Part shown: positions 1-8,876 of the stretch, one piece after another
Numbering within the stretch: position 1 is the stretch's first letter
Layout of the letters: each line of letters begins with the position of its first letter
Source: CAZDET01 sp964504335
GTDB taxonomy: Bacteria > Bacteroidota > Bacteroidia > Chitinophagales > Saprospiraceae
Assembly (NCBI GenBank): GCA_964504335.1
Contig: CAZDET010000073.1
Location: forward strand, 1-22,066
Reading direction: 5' to 3'
Length of the DNA: 22,066 nucleotides
Program-made: the position numbers and the translations under genes
The notes under the pieces: model-generated
What the model saw: the letters and a program-made list of their open reading frames with translations, nothing else
Database searches by the model: none
Told to the model about the DNA's origin: nothing

Positions 1-41
1 GCGCACGCCTGAGCTGCCTGCAGCCCTCGAGGTTGGCAGGT

Positions 42-112
42 ATGGTGTGTGGCGCCCCGAGCCCAACCACCGGCCGGAGGGCTGAGGCACCAAGCTATGT
101 CCACCGGGTTGA
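42..112 (+). repeat. GC-rich structured repeat, left copy (inverted relative to right copy)
   Basis: About 61 of 71 bases match, with one single-base gap, the reverse complement of 21987-22058. The copy contains the palindromes GGCGCC (51-56) and CCGGCCGG (70-77), and a 5-bp stem AGCCC (60-64) / GGGCT (79-83). The outer A-T pair of this stem is G-C in the other copy, which suggests a conserved fold, although one inner pair is broken there. It is probably the inward-facing end of a dispersed element that runs off the left edge. I cannot assign it to a family. Confidence 0.7.
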
Positions 113-243
113 ATAGCCGCCACCGGCATTTAATGCGTGTGCCCTAGGAGTGAAAGGAAGAAGAGGATTTTCGGGCTGATGCCGACCAATGCCCCCCTGA
201 CATTTCTCCCCCGTTCCCCCTGAGAAAAATCATACCACCCTTC

Positions 244-253
244 CCACCGGTGG
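244..253. promoter_or_regulatory. 10-bp perfect palindrome upstream of HEPN-like gene
   Basis: CCACCGGTGG is its own reverse complement and lies 27 bases before the chosen start of the HEPN-like gene. A weak -7-like box (TAAATTGG, 256-263) follows it. It could be an operator, but a 10-mer palindrome in GC-rich DNA can occur by chance. Confidence 0.2.
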
Positions 254-280
254 CCTAAATTGGAGCCAAAACCGTATGCC

Positions 281-646
281 ATGATGACCACCAATCCAAG
301 CAACTTATACGGCGAGGCACAAGATATCATGCGTGCCATCGACCAGGAGGTGAACCGACCGGAAGAGGATGCCGTACCTTTCTTCATCTGCCACTCCTCG
401 CGCAAGGCCATTCAAAACTACCTGACCGGTTTTCTGAATGAAAAGGGGGTGGAGCCACAGGAGCCGGCGAGTCCGGAAAACCTGCTGAAACAATGCCAGA
501 CGGTCGACACCCGCTTCGGGAGTGTAGACATGTCGCCCATCGCTTGCCGCGCGGAGGCCAGTATCGAACACCACTGTGAAGATCTGGAGCAAGTGTGCCA
601 GTGCTACGAGGTCGCCAAGCAGGTAGAGCAGATCGTTCGAGGCTAA
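281..646 (+). CDS. Small HEPN-like helical protein, function unknown
   Basis: The product is 121 residues and predicted all-alpha. The segment around residues 36-60 (an SSRKAIQNYL helix followed by EKGVEP) resembles HEPN domains, where a similar helix-loop precedes the second helical pair. Residues R90 and H97 have the R-x(4-6)-H spacing of HEPN ribonucleases. Short HEPN proteins often pair with nucleotidyltransferase (MNT) partners, but none is visible beside it. The start is placed at the ATG pair 281/284, because the only longer start is a TTG at 260. It is upstream of the nifJ operon on the same strand, separated by 234 bases with a hairpin, so it is probably a separate unit. The HEPN assignment rests on pattern resemblance only. 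Confidence 0.5.
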   Translation: MMTTNPSNLYGEAQDIMRAIDQEVNRPEEDAVPFFICHSSRKAIQNYLTGFLNEKGVEPQEPASPENLLKQCQTVDTRFGSVDMSPIACRAEASIEHHCEDLEQVCQCYEVAKQVEQIVRG

Positions 647-681
647 CGCTACCTACCGACCATCGCTATTTTCCTCCGTGC

Positions 682-709
682 AGCCTGCCGGCCGCTAATG
701 GCCGCAGCT
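682..709 (+). terminator. Possible hairpin terminator after HEPN-like gene
   Basis: CTGC (685-688) plus GGCC (690-693) pair with GGCC (700-703) plus GCAG (704-707). There is a single bulged C and a 6-base loop, and AG/CT outside can extend the stem past a second bulge. Only a weak T-rich run follows (CTTCTTC), so intrinsic termination is uncertain. Confidence 0.3.
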
Positions 710-837
710 GATCTTCTTCACGCCCCTAACCAACCACCGAGTTGACCAATGTCATGGCCATGCCCGACATTGATCATGTATCGCTACCTCGGACCCTACG
801 GATTTATTCAAAAATTCCCAAAGTCGCTCGCTTGAAC

Positions 838-856
838 CAGAGTCTGTGCGACTCTG
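838..856. promoter_or_regulatory. Perfect 7-bp hairpin/dyad just upstream of nifJ
   Basis: CAGAGTC (838-844) pairs exactly with GACTCTG (850-856) across a 5-base loop. The dyad ends 24 bases before the nifJ ATG. It could be an operator for control of the whole nifJ-rnf operon or an mRNA leader hairpin. No clear -7/-33 promoter pair was found in 647-880. Confidence 0.35.
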
Positions 857-880
857 CCAACCTGTTCAAATGCAATATTT

Positions 881-3800
881 ATGCGTAAAAAGAATGAAGT
901 CGTGAAATACCCCGGTGTGCGCGTCGCTATGGATGGCAATACAGCCGCTATTATGTGCGAGCGGGAATCGTCCGACGCGGCCGGTGCTTACCCCATCACT
1001 CCTTCCACCCAGATGGGCGAATACTGGGCCGAAAACGCTGCTAAAGGCCACCTCAATATCTCCGACCGTCCGCTGATCTTCATCGAGCCGGAGGGCGAGC
1101 ACGCCGCCGCGGCCGTCACGGCAGGCCTCTCCATGACGGGGCTGCGGGCCGCCAACTTTTCCTCCGGCCAGGGCATCGCCTACATGCACGAGTCGCTCTA
1201 CGCGGCCGTGGGCAAACGCCTGACCTACGTGCTCAACATCGGGGCGCGGGCCATGACGAAATCGACCCTCAACGTACACGCGGGCCACGACGACTACCAC
1301 GCCATCGACGATACGGGTTTTTTCCAGCTGTTTGCCAAAAACGCCCAGCATGTTGCCGACCTCAACATTCTGGCCCACCGCATTGCCGAGCTGGCGCTGA
1401 ATCCCGGCGTAGTGGCCCAGGATGGCTTCCTGACCACCCACCTCATCGAATCGCTCTACTTACCGGAACGCGAACTGATCCGCGAATTTCTGGGCCGCCC
1501 CGATGATATCATCGAAACGCCCACCCCGGCCCAGCGCATCATCTACGGCGATACGCGCCGCCGCATCCCGGAACTCTGGGACGTGGATAATCCCGTGATG
1601 GCAGGCATCGTCCAAAACCAGGATGCCTACATGCAGAGTGTGGCGGCACAACGGCCCTTCTTCTTTGACCATATTCGGGAACTGACCGACCAGGCCTTCG
1701 AAGAATACGCCCAACTCACCGGGCGCCGCTACAATCGCGTGATGACTTATCGGACGGAGGATGCCGACTACTTAATTCTGGGCCAAGGCAGTGTGGTGCC
1801 CAGCGCCGAAGCGGTAGCCGATTACCTGCGAGAGACCCGCGGCATTAAGGTCGGGGTGGTCGATCTGGTGATGTTCCGGCCCTTCCCGGCCGACCGTATC
1901 GGGCGCATTTTGCAGGGGAAAAAAGGGGTGACCATCCTAGAACGACTCGACCAGCCGCTGGCCGTCGATGCGCCCATTATGCGCGAGGTGCGCTCTACGC
2001 TCAATAAATGTCTGGAAAACGGAGCGTCCAAAAAGCATTCTCCCTATCCCCATTTGCCGGCCTACAAAATCACCGACCTGCCGGCCCTCTACAGCGGCTC
2101 CTTCGGCATGGGCAGTCGCGACCTGCAACCCGAGGGTATCGTAGGAGCGGTGGAAAATATGTTGCCCGAGGGCGACCGGAAGAAACAGTTTTACCTCTCG
2201 ATCGACTTTATCCGCCAATCGGCCTTTACGCCCAAACAGCGGGTGTATCAGGAATCCATCGAAGAGGCGTATCCCAACGTCAAAGACCTTGCCATCCGAG
2301 GCTCGGAGAACCCCAACCTCATGCCGAAGGAGGCCATCACGGTGCGCTTCCACTCGATCGGTGGCTGGGGTGCCATTACTACCGGCAAGAACCTGGCCAT
2401 GACGCTCTTCGACCTGCTGGGGTACGACATCAAGGCCAATCCCAAGTACGGATCGGAGAAAAAAGGCCAGCCAACTACCTATTACCTGTCGGCCGCACCC
2501 GAGCCGATTCGGATCAACTGCGAATACTTCTTCGTCGATGTAGTGCTCTCGCCCGATCCCAACGTCTTCAAGCATACCAATGCTTTACTGGGCTTGAAAA
2601 AAGGCGGGGTGCTAATCATCCAGAGTGAAAAGAAACGGCCGGAGCAAGTTTGGGCCGACATTCCTGCGCAATACCGCAAGATCATCATCAACAACGAGAT
2701 TCGGGTGTTCTACATCGATGGGTTCCGGATCGCGCGGGAGGAGGCCACCGATCCCGAGCTGCAATTGCGCATGCAGGGCATTGCTTTCCAGGGGGCCTTC
2801 TTTGCGGCTTCCCCCCTAATGGAAAAATCCGGTTTGTCGGATGCCAAGCTGCTCAAGGCCATTGAAGACCAACTGCAGAAAAAGTTTGGCAGTAAGGGGC
2901 AGCGCGTAGTGGACGACAATATGCGCGTGGTCAAGCGGGGATTTGACGAGGTCTACGAAATCAAGGACAAACCGCTGGAAGTCGAGGTAGCCCACGCGAC
3001 CAACGGCCAAGCAGCCAACGGCCTGCCATCCATGCTCAAGCAGTTGCCCCAGAGCAAATCCAAGCTCACTGACATCCACCGCTTCTGGGAGCAGACGGGT
3101 GAGTTTTACGCCCGTGGCAACGGCAACGACAATATCACCGATCCCTTCATTGGGTTGAGTGTGATGCCGGCGGTGACTTCGGTTTTCCGCGATATGACGG
3201 GCATCCGCTTCGAGCATCCCGAATGGGTGCCGAACAATTGCACCGCTTGTGGAAACTGCTATACCATCTGTCCGGATACAGCTATTCCCGGTCTGGTGAG
3301 CGATCTGACCGATGTGCTCGACACCGTTGTCAAGCGCGTGCAGCAACGCCAGGGTACCCTCGAGCACCTGCCCCGGGCCGTACGCCAGATGGAGGGCCCC
3401 ATCCGCCAGCTCTTCAACGGCGACCGCAATGGGGCCACCGTGAATAATCTATTGCAAGACGCCATCGACCAGGCGATCGCCGGCAGCAATGGCGACGGGC
3501 GCGCCGCCCAGGAGCTGGAGTGGTTCCGCGAAGAGATGGGCGACTTCGAGTTTGCCCTCACGCGGCCGTATTTTGATTTGCTGGAAAAGGACCAGCCCAA
3601 CAGTGGCGGCCTCTTCAGCATCACTATCAACCCGACCACTTGTAAAGGATGTATGGCCTGTGTTGAAGTGTGTAACGACGATGCCCTGCGCATCGTGCCG
3701 CAGACCGCGGAGTCGGTCTCCAATCTGAAGAAAAACTGGGAGTTGTGGGTCGATCTACCCACCACCCCCGATAAATACAACCGAGTAGAAGACCTGGAAG

Positions 3801-5791
3801 AAAAAATCGGGCCGCTGGAGAGTATCTTGCTCAACAAGCAGGCTTATCAGAGCTTCGCCAGCGGTGATGGGGCCTGCTTGGGCTGTTCTGAAAAATCGGT
3901 CATTCACCTGTTCATCGCCACCGTGGAATCCCTGATGCAGCCGCGCATCCGCAAGCAGGTGGCCAAGCTGGAAGACCTGATCGGCCAGATGGAGCAGCAC
4001 ATCCAGAAAAAGATGCTGGGATCGGTCGACATCACCGACCCCGATCGAATTGCACGGATTCTGGCACAGACCAAGAATCAGGACCTGACCATGTCGGGCA
4101 TTGCCCAAAAACTGGAAGCCGGCAGCGAAGCCCACCCAATCGACCAGGAGTGGCTACAGGAGATGACTCAGCTGTTGGCGCAACTGAAAAAGCTACACTG
4201 GAAATACACCGAAGGCCTGACCGGGCAGGGACGTTCGACTATGGGGATTTGCAATGCCACTGGTTGTACCTCGGTGTGGGGTAGCACCTACCCCTACAAC
4301 CCCTATCCGTTCCCGTGGGCAAACCATTTGTTCCAGGATTCCTCGTCCATGGCAATGGGCGTCTTCGAAGGGCATATGGCCAAAATGGCCGAAGGGTTCC
4401 GGGCCATTCGCAAAGCGGAGCTGGAGTTGGCAGGGCAGTACAAACGAAGCGAATACAGGGAATTTTTCACCTACTTCAACTGGCATCAGTTCACCGAGGA
4501 AGAGTGGCTACTGTGTCCACCCGTGACCGTGATCGGGGGTGATGGAGCCCTGTACGACATTGGCTTCCAAAACTTGTCGCGCCTCATGGCCTCCGGTAAA
4601 CCCATTAAGGTCATCGTAGTCGATACGCAGGTGTACTCCAATACCGGTGGCCAGGCCTGTACCTCCGGATTCATCGGGCAGGTTTCGGATATGGCCCAAT
4701 ACGGCAAGGTCCAGAAAGGGAAGGAGGAACCTCGAAAAGAGATCGGCCTAATCGGCATGGCCCACCGCAACACGTACGTGCTGCAAGCCTCGTTGGCCAA
4801 TACCAGTCAGATGATCGAAGGCTTCATCGACGGCCTGATGACCAAGCGTCCGGCCTTGTTCAACCTCTACACCACCTGTCAGCCCGAGCACGGCGTAGGC
4901 GACGACCTGGGCGCTCACCAGGCCAAGCTCGCGCTGGAGTCGCGGGCGTACCCCATTTTCAAATACAACCCCGACCGTGGCCTCAAGACCAGCGAGGCAT
5001 TCGACCTGAGCGGTAACCCGGCCATGGATCAGTTGTGGCCGACTTATACTCTGAAGTACCTCGAAAACCATCGCGAAAAGACCATGGAGGTTCCCATGAC
5101 CTTCGCTGATTTCGCGATCACCGAGGGGCGCTTCCGCAAGCACTTCCGCAAGGTGCCGCGCGACGCCTGGAACGACAATATGGTGCCCCTGGCGGACTTC
5201 CTGGAAATGGACGAGACCGAACGCGAGGGCCGCTATCCATACATCTGGGCCGTTGATCGCAAGCAGCGTCTGAGCCGGGTACTGGTGGCGCAGGCCATCG
5301 TAGAGTCGTGCGAAGACCGCCGCAACTTCTGGATACTACTGCGCGATCTGGCCGGAGTGGATACCACGCCTACCGAAGACCAGAGCGACCTCGAAAATCG
5401 CATTCGCACTGAAGTGGTCGGTAAGATTGCCCAGGGGCTGCTTAAGCTGGCCGGAGACGATGGTACCGGGATTGTAGAACTCGCGTCTACACCCGAAGCC
5501 AAGGTCGCCGATCCGGTACCTGCCGAAGGCGACGCCGACAGCTACCTGGCCCCCTGGCTGGAAACCGAGCACTGCACGGCTTGCGACGAGTGCGTCAATT
5601 TGAATCCGAACATTTTCGCCTATAACGCCGACAAAAAGGCCTACATCAAGGACCCCGAAGGAGGCCCTTACGAAGACCTGGTCAAGGCGGCCGAAAAGTG
5701 CACGGCGCGGGTCATCCACCCCGGCCTGCCCACCGACCGCACCGGACCAGATATGGAGAAATGGATTAAGCGCGGGGAGAAGTTTAATTAA
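881..5791 (+). CDS. nifJ: Pyruvate:ferredoxin oxidoreductase, extra-long, with fused C-terminal ferredoxin
   Basis: This cytoplasmic enzyme decarboxylates pyruvate with CoA and TPP to acetyl-CoA and reduced ferredoxin. Visible domains in order are: POR N-terminal domain with YPITP (37-41); domain II (about 280-400); gamma/EKR domain starting near GGWGAITTGK (about 490-680); two CxxCxxCxxxC cluster motifs (C787/790/793/797 and C921/924/927/931); and a TPP domain with C999, C1002, C1129, C1333 as likely proximal-cluster ligands, GDG (1220-1222) and a downstream NTGGQ. A C-terminal ferredoxin module follows (C1565/1568/1571 and C1607). At 1636 residues it is about 450 longer than usual. Extra sequence lies between the two ferredoxin-like motifs (about 800-915), between C1002 and C1129 (charged, coiled-coil-like), and after the TPP domain. 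It heads the rnf operon, 16 bases before rnfC. The true substrate could be another 2-oxoacid. Confidence 0.93.
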   Translation: MRKKNEVVKYPGVRVAMDGNTAAIMCERESSDAAGAYPITPSTQMGEYWAENAAKGHLNISDRPLIFIEPEGEHAAAAVTAGLSMTGLRAANFSSGQGIAYMHESLYAAVGKRLTYVLNIGARAMTKSTLNVHAGHDDYHAIDDTGFFQLFAKNAQHVADLNILAHRIAELALNPGVVAQDGFLTTHLIESLYLPERELIREFLGRPDDIIETPTPAQRIIYGDTRRRIPELWDVDNPVMAGIVQNQDAYMQSVAAQRPFFFDHIRELTDQAFEEYAQLTGRRYNRVMTYRTEDADYLILGQGSVVPSAEAVADYLRETRGIKVGVVDLVMFRPFPADRIGRILQGKKGVTILERLDQPLAVDAPIMREVRSTLNKCLENGASKKHSPYPHLPAYKITDLPALYSGSFGMGSRDLQPEGIVGAVENMLPEGDRKKQFYLSIDFIRQSAFTPKQRVYQESIEEAYPNVKDLAIRGSENPNLMPKEAITVRFHSIGGWGAITTGKNLAMTLFDLLGYDIKANPKYGSEKKGQPTTYYLSAAPEPIRINCEYFFVDVVLSPDPNVFKHTNALLGLKKGGVLIIQSEKKRPEQVWADIPAQYRKIIINNEIRVFYIDGFRIAREEATDPELQLRMQGIAFQGAFFAASPLMEKSGLSDAKLLKAIEDQLQKKFGSKGQRVVDDNMRVVKRGFDEVYEIKDKPLEVEVAHATNGQAANGLPSMLKQLPQSKSKLTDIHRFWEQTGEFYARGNGNDNITDPFIGLSVMPAVTSVFRDMTGIRFEHPEWVPNNCTACGNCYTICPDTAIPGLVSDLTDVLDTVVKRVQQRQGTLEHLPRAVRQMEGPIRQLFNGDRNGATVNNLLQDAIDQAIAGSNGDGRAAQELEWFREEMGDFEFALTRPYFDLLEKDQPNSGGLFSITINPTTCKGCMACVEVCNDDALRIVPQTAESVSNLKKNWELWVDLPTTPDKYNRVEDLEEKIGPLESILLNKQAYQSFASGDGACLGCSEKSVIHLFIATVESLMQPRIRKQVAKLEDLIGQMEQHIQKKMLGSVDITDPDRIARILAQTKNQDLTMSGIAQKLEAGSEAHPIDQEWLQEMTQLLAQLKKLHWKYTEGLTGQGRSTMGICNATGCTSVWGSTYPYNPYPFPWANHLFQDSSSMAMGVFEGHMAKMAEGFRAIRKAELELAGQYKRSEYREFFTYFNWHQFTEEEWLLCPPVTVIGGDGALYDIGFQNLSRLMASGKPIKVIVVDTQVYSNTGGQACTSGFIGQVSDMAQYGKVQKGKEEPRKEIGLIGMAHRNTYVLQASLANTSQMIEGFIDGLMTKRPALFNLYTTCQPEHGVGDDLGAHQAKLALESRAYPIFKYNPDRGLKTSEAFDLSGNPAMDQLWPTYTLKYLENHREKTMEVPMTFADFAITEGRFRKHFRKVPRDAWNDNMVPLADFLEMDETEREGRYPYIWAVDRKQRLSRVLVAQAIVESCEDRRNFWILLRDLAGVDTTPTEDQSDLENRIRTEVVGKIAQGLLKLAGDDGTGIVELASTPEAKVADPVPAEGDADSYLAPWLETEHCTACDECVNLNPNIFAYNADKKAYIKDPEGGPYEDLVKAAEKCTARVIHPGLPTDRTGPDMEKWIKRGEKFN

Positions 5792-5807
5792 CGATTGCTG
5801 CAACCAC

Positions 5808-7148
5808 ATGACCCTTACCCTTTTTCGCAAAAAGACCTTTAAGCACGGGGTGCACCCACCGGAGCATAAAGACGAGACGAATGACTTGCCCGTTCGGCAA
5901 TTTCCGTTTGCCCCGGTAATCATTCTACCGATGGCACAGCACATCGGAGCCCCCTCGAAGATCGTGGTGCGCGAAGGGCAAGAGGTGGTACGCGGCCAGC
6001 TCCTTGCCGAGGCCGACGGTTATGTGTCGGTACCCACGCACGCACCTATATCGGGGCGGGTACGCAAGATTGGCAATGTGCCCACGATCTCCGGCCAGAT
6101 GTCGACCGGCATCTATCTGGAAGCCTTCCCAAGCTCCAGCCAGGAAGTGTACGAGGGCACGCCCGTCGATCTGGACACCGCCTCCCCGGAGGAGATTCTA
6201 CAGGGCATCCAGCGAGCGGGTATCGTGGGCTTGGGCGGGGCGGCTTTTCCCACCCACGTGAAGCTGAAAATTCCCGAAAATAAAACCTGCGAGATCCTGC
6301 TCATCAACGGGATTGAGTGCGAGCCCTACCTCACCACCGACCACCGCGTGATGCTGGAACAGGCCGACGATATTTATTACGGGATACGCTACTTGCTAAA
6401 AGTTACCGGGGCAAGGCGGGCCATCATTGGCATTGAAGCAAACAAGCAGAATGCTGCCGACCACCTCTCCCGGCAGATGCCTGCCGATTTGCCGGCCACA
6501 GTAGAAGTGCTGCCCGTGAAATACCCCCAGGGTGCCGAGAAAATGCTGATCACCGCCCTGTTGGGGCGGGAAGTGCCTTCGGGAGGTCTACCCATCGATG
6601 TGGGTGTAGTGTCGGTCAATGTGGCTACCTGTGCCGAGATCGGCCGCTTGCTGCCCACCGGGCGCGGTATTCAGGAGCGGGTGGTGACCATTACCGGTCC
6701 GGGGGTCAAGAAAAAAGGCAACTACCTCATTCCCATCGGCACCCCCCTGCGCTTTGTACTGGAGCAGGTAGGTGCCGCCGAGCAGATCAGCGAGGTCTAT
6801 ATGGGTGGACCCATGATGGGGGTCGCCGTCTCCAACCTCGATATTTCGATAGTGAAGGGGACTTCGGGCATCGTCGTTTTTTCGAATGAAGACGTGTGGC
6901 GCCCCCAGAAAATCTACCCCTGCATTAAGTGTGGGGCCTGCTTAGACGCTTGTCCGCTCTCGTTGAATCCATCGCAGCTGGGTATCCTGGCCAAACACGA
7001 GGCCTACGATCAGATGGCCCAGGATTACCACCTGATGGATTGCTTTGAGTGCGGATCGTGCGCCTATGTGTGCCCCTCGAACATCCCCTTGGTACAATAT
7101 TTTCGCATGGCCAAACGCACGGTGAAGCAACGCCGTGCCCAAGATTAA
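5808..7148 (+). CDS. rnfC: Rnf electron transport complex subunit C
   Basis: RnfC is the peripheral, NADH/FMN-binding subunit of the Rnf ferredoxin:NAD oxidoreductase and carries two [4Fe-4S] clusters. The 446-residue product shows an N-terminal barrel-sandwich region (about 40-110), the glycine-rich nucleotide-binding stretch GLGGAAFP (141-148) followed by INGIECEPYL, and two complete motifs CIKCGACLDACP (C372/375/378/382) and CFECGSCAYVCP (C412/415/418/422). Length and domain order match canonical RnfC without the long alanine-rich tail of some proteobacterial versions. It starts 16 bases after nifJ and ends 9 bases before rnfD, so cotranscription is very likely. Confidence 0.95.
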   Translation: MTLTLFRKKTFKHGVHPPEHKDETNDLPVRQFPFAPVIILPMAQHIGAPSKIVVREGQEVVRGQLLAEADGYVSVPTHAPISGRVRKIGNVPTISGQMSTGIYLEAFPSSSQEVYEGTPVDLDTASPEEILQGIQRAGIVGLGGAAFPTHVKLKIPENKTCEILLINGIECEPYLTTDHRVMLEQADDIYYGIRYLLKVTGARRAIIGIEANKQNAADHLSRQMPADLPATVEVLPVKYPQGAEKMLITALLGREVPSGGLPIDVGVVSVNVATCAEIGRLLPTGRGIQERVVTITGPGVKKKGNYLIPIGTPLRFVLEQVGAAEQISEVYMGGPMMGVAVSNLDISIVKGTSGIVVFSNEDVWRPQKIYPCIKCGACLDACPLSLNPSQLGILAKHEAYDQMAQDYHLMDCFECGSCAYVCPSNIPLVQYFRMAKRTVKQRRAQD

Positions 7149-7157
7149 CCGAGTCGC

Positions 7158-8180
7158 ATGGTGCAGTCAACCTTACGAATTAGTACCTCCCCCCACCTCA
7201 AGCAGCGCATCACCACCGATGCCATTATGCGCAATGTGGTATGGGCCTTGTTTCCCGTGGCGGCTTTTGCGGTTTTTAGCTTTGGCCTCAGCGCCCTGTT
7301 AGTACTGACCGCCACTACGGCAGCCTGTGTACTCACCGAGCACTTACTGTGCCGGATCTCCGATCAGGAGAGCACTGTTTCCGACTGGTCGGCCGTAATC
7401 ACCGGATTGCTGCTGGGGCTCACGTTGCCGCCCATCTTTCCGCTGTGGATGGCCTTTATTGGTGGGGTGATCGCTATCGGGTTGGGGAAATTTATTTTCG
7501 GCGGACTAGGCTATAATCCCTTCAATCCCGCTCTAGTGGGTAGGGCCGTATTGCAAGCCGCTTTTCCGGTGGCCATTACCACCTGGTACCCGGCGTTTGT
7601 GACCAACCGGTTCACGGAAGTTGCCAGCTCAACCTTAGCCTTGCCCTTCATGCAGCCGGTTACTCCCGATGCCGTATCGGGTGCCACCCCGCTTGCGGCC
7701 TTTAAATTCGAGGGCATTCGTACTGAAACAACCGATCTGGCGCTGGGACTGATCAGTGGTTCCACCGGCGAAACCTGCGCCCTGCTCATTTTGCTGGGTG
7801 GACTTTATTTGGTGATCCAAAAAATGATGAATTGGCGCATTCCCTTAGCCGTATTGGGTAGCGCCTTCTTATTGAGCGGCATTTTTTACCTGATTAATCC
7901 CGTCGATTATCCGCATCCGGTCTTCATGCTGTTTTCGGGAGGTCTGATGCTGGGGGCGGTTTTTATGGCTACCGACATGGTTGCCTCTCCCCTTACCCCT
8001 CTGGGGGTGTGGATTTACGGTGCTTTTATCGGTATCGTCACGATAGTCATCCGCCTTTGGGGCGGGCTTCCCGAGGGCGTGATGTACGCTATTTTATTGG
8101 CCAACGCGGTCTCGCCCCACATCGACGGCTGGATACAGCCGCGGGTGTACGGGACCACCCGAAAACCTGCAACCCTATGA
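7158..8180 (+). CDS. rnfD: Rnf electron transport complex subunit D
   Basis: RnfD is an integral membrane subunit with covalently bound FMN, related to NqrB. The 340-residue product is strongly hydrophobic with several predicted membrane helices. It carries the flavinylation motif SGAT, with Thr177 as the expected phosphoester-linked residue. GYNPFNPALVGRA (about residues 118-130) is characteristic of the family. Its stop overlaps the rnfG start (ATGA at 8177-8180), which implies translational coupling. Flavinylation needs an ApbE-type transferase, which is not in this window. Confidence 0.95.
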   Translation: MVQSTLRISTSPHLKQRITTDAIMRNVVWALFPVAAFAVFSFGLSALLVLTATTAACVLTEHLLCRISDQESTVSDWSAVITGLLLGLTLPPIFPLWMAFIGGVIAIGLGKFIFGGLGYNPFNPALVGRAVLQAAFPVAITTWYPAFVTNRFTEVASSTLALPFMQPVTPDAVSGATPLAAFKFEGIRTETTDLALGLISGSTGETCALLILLGGLYLVIQKMMNWRIPLAVLGSAFLLSGIFYLINPVDYPHPVFMLFSGGLMLGAVFMATDMVASPLTPLGVWIYGAFIGIVTIVIRLWGGLPEGVMYAILLANAVSPHIDGWIQPRVYGTTRKPATL

Positions 8181-8872
8181 ATGAACACAGCCAACCGCCC
8201 AAAACGTCTTCCTCCGCCCGGAGCGGCAAAATGCTTCGTGCTATGGTGGGAATTGGCATCACCTGTGGCTTGCTGATCGTGCTCACTTACGAGTGCACTT
8301 CACCCATCATCGAGGACAAGCGGGCCACGGCCCTGGAGCAGGCCATTTTTCGGGTAGTTCCGGGTACGGATCAGACCCGCACCTTCAGGTGGACCGAGAA
8401 TGAGGGATTTGTACAGGTCGAAGGAGCCACTGCCACGGACGGCGAACTAGTCTACGCCGGATACGACGCTTCAGGGCAATTGCGGGGCCTGGCCATCCCG
8501 GCCGGCGGGCAGGGCTACGCCGATGTGATCCGCATCCTGTACGGGTACGATCCCGAACGGCAAGCCGTGGTGGGCTTTTACGTACTGGAAAGTAAAGAGA
8601 CGCCCGGTCTGGGCGACAGGATCGAAAAAGATCCGGCCTTCCTGGCCAATTTCGAAGCCCTGGAAGTGCCACTGAATGCGGAGGGGACGGCAGTTGCCAA
8701 TCCCATAGTAGCGGTCAACAGTGGTGAGAAAACCCAACCCTGGGAGGTGGATTGTATTACGGGAGCTACCATTTCGTCCCGTGCCATTGCGGATATGCTG
8801 AGTGCAAGTACCGCCCGCTGGACACCTTTGATCCAGCAATATCGGGCTGATTTTACCATTGCTAACGACTGA
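8177..8872 (+). CDS. rnfG: Rnf electron transport complex subunit G
   Basis: RnfG is a membrane-anchored flavoprotein facing outside the cytoplasm. The chosen start is the ATG in the ATGA overlap with rnfD, giving 231 residues; a longer reading frame upstream runs through rnfD and is not credible. One membrane helix lies at about residues 20-40, followed by a soluble FMN-binding domain. The motif is TGATISS, with Thr198 as the predicted covalent FMN site; the usual first serine of SGAT is threonine here. The conserved ESKETPGLGDRI segment typical of RnfG/NqrC is present (about 139-150). The next gene starts 4 bases after its stop. Confidence 0.93.
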   Translation: MNEHSQPPKTSSSARSGKMLRAMVGIGITCGLLIVLTYECTSPIIEDKRATALEQAIFRVVPGTDQTRTFRWTENEGFVQVEGATATDGELVYAGYDASGQLRGLAIPAGGQGYADVIRILYGYDPERQAVVGFYVLESKETPGLGDRIEKDPAFLANFEALEVPLNAEGTAVANPIVAVNSGEKTQPWEVDCITGATISSRAIADMLSASTARWTPLIQQYRADFTIAND

Positions 8873-8876
8873 ACGA

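Noticed and set aside
42..112. Naming the terminal repeat as HEARO/omega RNA or a group II intron end
   Set aside because: It is GC-rich and structured, but I could not identify a diagnostic motif, and no IscB, TnpB or reverse transcriptase gene is in the window. It is kept only as a hypothesis to test.
1937..2575. Minus-strand frame of about 210 codons inside nifJ
   Set aside because: It overlaps well-recognised PFOR domains on the plus strand. Long antisense frames are expected in GC-rich coding DNA.
8859..8876. TTG start for rnfE
   Set aside because: It would overlap the end of rnfG. The ATG at 8877 leaves a normal 4-base gap and a family-like N-terminus.
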